NCBI GenBank assembly: GCA_012295275.1
Contig: CM022671.1
Location: 19,896,456 to 19,960,455 of the forward strand
Source of the DNA: Chrysomallon squamiferum
Lineage: Eukaryota > Mollusca > Gastropoda > Neomphalida > Peltospiridae
Direction: 5' to 3'
DNA: 64,000 nt
A program made the position numbers and the translations under genes. Positions within the stretch are counted from its first letter, which is position 1, and each line of letters opens with the position of its first letter. The notes below the pieces were generated by a model that did not search any database, had not been told where the DNA came from, and saw nothing but the letters and a program-made list of their open reading frames with translations. Positions 58,201 to 64,000 of the stretch are shown here, piece after piece.

Positions 58201-59144
58201 AATGTTTATTTTATCAGTTTTAAGTTATCTTTCAGATCTTTCTTAAAATCATTCTAATAAACAACTTTGGGTTGTGAATTTTAGAGAAAACTAATTTACA
58301 AACTTTCAGAACATCTAATGAAACACATTGCTTAATTTGAGAAATAAACAAATAAATATTTTACAAGTTTTTATATAAATAATAATACATATTATATTTA
58401 ATTAACATCATTGTCTTTTTAATATTAATATTTTTTAACTTTGGAGAGAAATCTTAATATATGGTAATAATATTTAACCAACATTAAAGACATTTTCGGT
58501 TATCTTGGTGTACACTGGTTGTAGGTAATCTCAATTATTGCAGTAGTATAATGAAATAAATGAAATAGATACTTATAAACAGTTGCTTGTAATATTTGTA
58601 TGTGTACAAAGTTTAAATCGTCTGTTTATTTCAGATTGTGACAACGAAGGTCTCAAGTAGAAAGTGGACAGATGACAGTGATGTTTTGGAGTGTATGAGT
58701 TGTGCTAAGGTGTTCAGTATTACTGTGAGAAAGGTAACATATTAAATAATTTACATTCATATGGTATTTCTCTGGATTACTATCAGAATTTATTGCAGAA
58801 GTGTACAGTATTTTTATTTTGAAAAATCCATGAATGTATTAAAGAAAAAAAAATATATTTCTTAATGCCTGTTTCAAGACTCTTTTATGTTTGGTATTTA
58901 TTTATTATTTTATTTTTTTTCCCTTTATTTGAATTAATTTTTCCCATTATTTTTTTTAATTTATTTTTTAAATTCAATTCAGTATTCTCATTTATTATTA
59001 ATTTTTTTTTTTCAGCACCACTGTCGAAACTGTGGAAACATATTTTGCAATGAATGTTCTTCAAGGCAAGCCACAGTGGCTGCCTCTAAAAAGCCTCAGA
59101 GAGTGTGTGAAGCTTGTTATGCAGAAATAATGAAGAAGAGGTGA
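35748..59144 (+). CDS. EEA1: Early endosome antigen 1
   Basis: Early-endosome tether binding Rab5-GTP and PI3P. Exons: 35748-35789, 36533-36631, 37167-37283, 38038-38147, 38811-38914, 39332-39438, 39954-40040, 40466-40524, 40984-41007, 42617-42757, 43116-43184, 43479-43584, 44040-44207, 44803-44970, 45181-45318, 45579-45746, 46320-46457, 46698-46784, 47113-47195, 47437-47530, 47731-47784, 48051-48281, 48669-48803, 49357-49485, 49936-50058, 51004-51102, 51367-51492, 51877-51975, 52389-52529, 52723-52830, 52955-53002, 53373-53468, 53640-53729, 54002-54160, 54833-54922, 55494-55625, 55935-56030, 56416-56505, 56815-56998, 57533-57587, 57875-57995, 58635-58733, 59016-59144. All phases fit: 1580 aa (human 1411). 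Two C2H2 fingers (Cys51/Cys54/His67/His72; Cys91/Cys94/His107/His112), a long coiled coil, and an ELGRENQSLQ linker as in vertebrate EEA1. The C-terminal FYVE domain starts at Trp1516 (WTDD), with RKHHCRNCG, RVC and eight zinc cysteines. Confidence 0.93.
40984..41007 (+). other. EEA1: 24-nt candidate cassette microexon of EEA1
   Basis: TTCCAG before 40984 and GTAATA after 41007 bound a 24-nt exon. Its flanking exons (40466-40524 and 42617-42757) join in phase 2 with or without it, so it adds or removes eight residues (SADTEKSE) between the coiled coil and the RPG motif that is conserved with vertebrate EEA1. Without it the protein reads SQRPG, as the vertebrate protein does. Use in transcripts is untested. 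Confidence 0.5.
44803..46457 (+). repeat. EEA1: Tandem duplication of a two-exon coiled-coil module in EEA1
   Basis: Exons 44803-44970 (168 nt) and 45181-45318 (138 nt) are followed by 45579-45746 (168 nt) and 46320-46457 (138 nt). The two 168-nt exons share the pattern NQL-EKT-K-TELQ--LDEK-ARIS, and the two 138-nt exons share ESQNLL-QKEQ-LN. Sizes and phases are identical, so a 102-residue module (residues 412-513 and 514-615) was duplicated as an exon pair. This accounts for part of the extra length over human EEA1. Confidence 0.85.
47924..47978. repeat. (GT)n microsatellite in an EEA1 intron
   Basis: A GT run of about 55 bp with one interruption, roughly 70 bp upstream of the exon at 48051. 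Confidence 0.9.
49620..49830 (+). repeat. Possible tRNA-derived SINE remnant in an EEA1 intron
   Basis: The stretch near 49710 contains GGTTTAATTCC, close to a tRNA-type B box, and about 60 bp upstream GCCTGTTTCAGTGG resembles a degenerate A box. It is less A/T-rich than its surroundings. No poly-A tail or target duplication is clear. A weak call from motif shape only. Confidence 0.2.
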
Positions 59145-60310
59145 CCAAAGCGATCTCTGTAATAAAAACCCCACAGGCCTTTCAGCTTTTTATTCTTTTT
59201 GTTGTGTTGTAAACTTATTATTTCATGGGGGAAAAAAAAAGAAGAATTTTATTTTCATTTAGTTGAATTATTCATAGTAACACACAAATAACATTTACTA
59301 AAATCAGAGGTAACAGAATTGTGTTAAATAAAGAGGATGGTTTTAAATATAGCCAATAACAGCTGTGTAAATGTGTTTATTTCAAGTTAGTAGAAACAGA
59401 GTTAATAGTGTAGAAACTAACTGTTGTCCAATATACACATTTACATTTTTTGTCATGAAACTAATAAATAGGATAGGTCTATGAATCTTTAAAGTAATGT
59501 TCAATGAGAATAGTTAAAAAGTAGTTACTAAAAATGGTACCTTCTCTCATTGGAATCTGAACTTTAACAATGATTAATAAAAAATATATAACTTTGTATT
59601 TTTTATGCTTTTATTACTGTGTCTTGTTACTGATGTTGTATATAAAAAATATATGATGATTGTTGATAATTTATTACTTTATGACAGTTATTTTCTTGTT
59701 ATATCTGTTTTTTTAAAAATAGGTTGTTTTGTTTTCTTTCACATGTCAGTTTGACAGTAGATTGTTGTGAAGACTTGTAAAAATTGGTGATTCTTGACCA
59801 GTCTTTCAAACTTGAATCCACACTGAAAAATTGGATTTACCAGCAGGCAGTGCAGAGAGGTTTTTCATGCATAATGTAAAATATATTTAATTTCTTCAAT
59901 ATTTTCTTATATAACTTAGACTTAATGAATATTTAACTTAAAAGCAAAATTTTATTTGCTAACTGTTATAAAATGTAATGGTTTGGAGTGTCTGTATATA
60001 ACATAGTCAAAAAATTCGGAATGTTACAATTCCTTCTTCAGTTTGCTCCATTTATATGTTTGATTTTTATTAACCCACCTTTGTACTTATCAGTCTTCCC
60101 TATTGAAAAAGTATTCAGATGCAGACAGACACTTCAAGCGAATATATTTTATGCCTATAATTTTGAGACACACTTTATGAGTCATCCCTAATAATAAATA
60201 TTTCTAAATGATTGTCCAAATTTGAAAACGTGATTTGTAAAAGGAATAACTTTTATTATATTTTGGTATCTTAATTTTTCTTTATTGCAACAGAATTATA
60301 GTTTTTTGTT

Positions 60311-60334
60311 ATTATTATTATAATTATAATTATA

Positions 60335-60392
<58 letters not shown>
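60311..60392. repeat. (TTA)n microsatellite downstream of EEA1
   Basis: A TTA/ATT trinucleotide run about 80 bp long, partly mixed with TTATAA units at its start. Confidence 0.85.
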
Positions 60393-60393
<1 letters not shown>

Positions 60394-63300
60394 ACTATTA
60401 AAGGAAAAAACAAAATACCTTTTTTTCAAATTTTCTTAAATTATTAATTATTTACTTTTCCATGAATGTTTTAAAATATAAATTATGCAATGAAGTTTGC
60501 TGAAGACAACTTTTATTTCCACCATGTCTCATTGTATCAATTTTGTTCATTTTGCTAGCATTATGTTTTTTAATTATCATTTGATGAAGGACCATGTTCT
60601 CATTATTATTTGACAAACCATCTTGTATAAATAATGTTTACTGTTATTTTAAAATGTATTTTAATGCTTAAGAAAAATAACATTTTCAAAGGAATGTCTA
60701 TTGAATACTTTTTTTTATCATACATTTATTGTAATAACTGTTATTATTATCATTATTATTTTGTTCATATCAAAAATAAAAATAAAAATATGGCAACTTA
60801 CATAAGCCATTCTGAAACAGATATGTGAAAAGAGATTACCATTATCATTTGAAATAGATGTTACATAGTTGTTATGGTAACAGTGTTGCTGGTATCACAC
60901 TACACTGGATACATAATGTCAATACTGCTGTGAAAAACAAATAAAATAATAATAATAATAATATTTAATATGTTTTTGTATGTAATTTAGTAATTTGATA
61001 TATCACTATTATCATAATAATGTTGCTTTTATAGTATGATATTGGATATGAAATGCAATTACTAATATGGAAATAATATGTAAAACAATAAGAGCATTTA
61101 AATTTAATCTATTTCTGTGTGTAATTTGATTGCTTATAGTTGATATAGTTGAATATTGAATTCAAAATGTAAATACATGTACTAATATGGAAAAAATAAA
61201 ACAGTAACAGTATTTAAATTTAATATATTTCAGTGCTTAGCTTTGACTTTGTACTCAAAACAACTTCCATTGAGTTTACCAAAGCATTAATATATTTGTG
61301 TGTAGTATAAGCTTTTTATTTTAATTTTTATCAGGTTTCATTTTTCTTTTTTTTTTCTTTTTTATGGGAATAACAAGCAGAAGACCAGTATTGCCTTAAA
61401 CAAATTAAGGACTTTTTTTTTTAAGACAAGTTTTTGCTCTGTAATCAGATTTAGAAACAGTTTAATGTTATTGTGTGTTGTTCATAATAATTTACAAACA
61501 TTTAGGAATAGTTCTAGTTGTGAAAATACTCTTTAACAAATAGTAAATATTCTAAGTTCTCATATTTAATGCCAAATAATGATATACTTTGATGCATTTT
61601 TGTGCAGGTAATACAAACGTTAATGACAATAGGCCTGAATATCTTTAAGAGATGAAAAATCAAAGATATTATTTTACTATTATTAATTTGTCCTTGTATA
61701 CCAGCATTTATTTTTGTATACTTTACTATATAGAATATGCAAAAAGTATTTTGAATATTTTGTTGTTATTAAAGATTTCTGATTTCGATTAATTAAATAT
61801 TAATAATTTATGGAAAATTATGAGTTTTTATCATTTTGCTGAACGTGTTTCATTTGGTTTTGGGGGGGGGTTTGTTTAGTTTTTTTTTTTTAAATTTACA
61901 TATCATGTATATTTATTTATTTAATAACTTTTCAAGAAAATAATGGTAAGTATTCTGTTTATGCTAAAATTTAAAAAAAAAAAAAAAAAAAATCAATAAT
62001 AATAATAATAATAATGAAATAAATAAAAATGAAACTTTGAAAAGAAATGGCTGTTTGATTTATCGAAATTACTTCCCTACATCAGGATGCTGATTGTAAG
62101 AACAATTAAGTAAAATAGATACAGTTTAAGGTAAATCCACAGTTATATATTTATTAACATTTCTGGGTCGTTTTCAATAGACCTTCATGATTTAATATAG
62201 AAAGGGAAGATCCTAATTTTGCAGAATAACGTAATACAATCATCAGTTGTGATGAAATAAACTCTCACTTTTGTGTGTTTCTCTCCCCATCTGACTCTAA
62301 CTTAAAGAAGAAAAATATATGTCATTATAGTGAAGAACTTTTATTATTTTAATTTTAATTATGTTTAAAAAAATAATAATAATAAAATAAACAAATAATC
62401 ATGAACAAGAAATTATTTTATTGTGAATAGGTTTGTTATTTAAGATAGTGTTAGATTTTGGTACCAGCTTTCGGAAATGCTATCAACTTTAATAACTAGA
62501 TTTAACCAATATTTCTTTAACCTCAGTTACTGTTTTCTCATTTTGCAGAATAATTCATTAAAATATTAATTATTTGGCTCACAACAGATTTTACATATAA
62601 ATCTTTCATATTTGCATATCATTTCAATTTATTGATTAAACAGTGTATGGTAACATGTATATATAAATAATATTCAGCATGTGGTTAGATTAGTTTCACA
62701 TTAATTATTAAACAATTTATGTAAGATTAATTTAGAGATAGTAGTTTTTTTCCAGAATATAAAACATACTCTTTAATTAAAGTCATAAATCTTTGAAGGA
62801 TTTTGCTCCACAAATTATTCAAGTTTATATTAGCTGGGGTTTTTTATTTTTGTCTCATTAGTAAAGAGAAACCAAGTCAGGATTTAATATAATTATAATA
62901 GCACCCACCTACCATAGGCAACAATATCGATTAACAATTTACATTTTCAGAATCTCATAAACTCAGTTTAAAATGACATGATATTCAAAACAAATCAAGC
63001 CATTATGAATTTTCTAATGGTTTCTTTTTAAATTAACATTGTAAACAAGATTAGCAGAACCTTTTATAAATAAGTTTGTATGGATCTGTAACTTAAAACC
63101 AATATCCTGATGGATTTCTTTTGTTTAATTATTGGGATTGTAATAAGTTTGAGCACACGAATAGGTAACAATACAACCACAAACATGTATTTTTATCTGT
63201 TTTGGCATGCACAGAAGCACCAAATATTTACAATATAATCATTTAAGTAATAAAAATATGCAGTCAAACAGCCTTTCACAGCCACCTGTTTGTCATTTTC

Positions 63301-63415
63301 AGGTTTCCCTCTACAGTGTATTTGTTGTGTTTTCTACATGACAATCACAATTGCCTTTTATCTTGAATGTCCACATGGACAAATTCAACAATAGATATGG
63401 AGAAAGTAATAAATA

Positions 63416-63455
<40 letters not shown>
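63416..63455. repeat. (TTA)n microsatellite
   Basis: A pure TTA run of about 40 bp in the downstream region. Confidence 0.85.
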
Positions 63456-64000
63456 TAAATGCTTTAATAGGATTCTTTTTAAGGGTGAACTGCTAGATTT
63501 AACAATGTATACTATGTTATATAATGATATTAAGTATAAATTTATTATTCTTTAAATCATTTGGGTTGTGTTTGTTTCATGTACATTAGTATAGATGAAT
63601 ACATTCAAATGAAGAAGTGCATTCCATTTTTATATGGTGCTACTGTTTTGATTTTTATTTCTGAAATTGTAATTTTTGTACATTTTTATTTAATTTGGTG
63701 TAATGACAGTGTAGTGAAAAACGATGATCAGTGATTAGTTGAGTTTATACTCAACAGAAGATATATATATATATATAGACTTACAACTTTGATCTTATTA
63801 AATAACTAAATATGTGATTTTGTAAGGCATTATGATTATTTTAGTTATTTGTTTTTTAATATATTCATATCCATTTACTGCGATTGACTCAGTCTTCCAG
63901 GAATAAAAAAAATAGTTCAGGTTTTGACAAAATCCTAATCAGTTTCTACAATATTAAAAAGGTTTTCTCTGCCTTTGTTTTCAGCAAATAAAATTAGTTT

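Larger units (their letters stand above)
59145..64000 (+). other. EEA1 3' UTR and downstream simple-sequence DNA; no gene seen
   Basis: The first plausible polyadenylation signal after the EEA1 stop is AATAAA around 59576-59581; others follow near 60774 and 61185. The remainder has (TTA)n runs at about 60311-60392 and 63416-63455, an A-run near 61972-61992 and a G-run at 61862-61870. No spliced frame, tRNA or other gene is recognisable. A transcript could run well into this region. Confidence 0.5.

Overview
The window is AT-rich animal nuclear DNA with short spliced exons, GT-AG introns (EEA1 introns are often only a few hundred bp) and many CA/GT and TTA microsatellites. The gene content is conserved metazoan housekeeping plus Toll/IL-1 signalling. 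The kinase is of the IRAK1/Pelle type and the introns are compact, so I read it as an invertebrate, probably a mollusc or other lophotrochozoan. The clade call is low confidence; the gene calls are not.

Layout, left to right. 1-1461 is a second copy of four EEA1 coiled-coil exons. It is joined with 2 bp of microhomology (1460-1461) to an inverted second copy of an IRAK1-like kinase gene (1460-8666, minus strand). That kinase copy lacks its first exon and nearly all of its last exon, and it carries frameshifts and a nonsense codon. A gap of exactly 200 N (8667-8866) follows. To its right are the terminal coding exon of a USP4/11/15-type deubiquitinase (8978-9154, plus) with a long 3' UTR, and an AT-rich intergenic stretch. 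The intact IRAK1-like gene (14920-24106, plus, 11 exons, 1001 aa) comes next, preceded by two perfect NF-kB-type sites. Then come dihydrolipoamide dehydrogenase, DLD (28039-35236, minus, 14 exons, 494 aa), and, back to back with it across about 0.5 kb, early endosome antigen 1, EEA1 (35748-59144, plus, 43 exons, 1580 aa). The last 4.9 kb is EEA1 3' UTR and downstream simple-sequence DNA.

How the genes work: the IRAK-like protein couples Toll/IL-1 receptor-MyD88 complexes to TRAF6 and NF-kB. EEA1 tethers early endosomes through Rab5 and PI3P. DLD is the mitochondrial E3 flavoprotein shared by the 2-oxo-acid dehydrogenases and the glycine cleavage system. There is no operon logic; the only plausible shared control is the divergent DLD/EEA1 promoter.

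Most notable: the left contig (1-8666) has exactly the structure expected for one breakpoint of a ~30.7-kb inversion (between 22883 and 53600 of the right-hand arrangement), or of an inverted duplication. It is decaying as a pseudogene and appears scaffolded into the middle of the USP gene. Other points are an EEA1 with two N-terminal Rab5-type zinc fingers, a 24-nt in-frame microexon, a tandemly duplicated two-exon coiled-coil module, and an IRAK with a 414-residue acidic C-terminal tail carrying a degenerate repeat.
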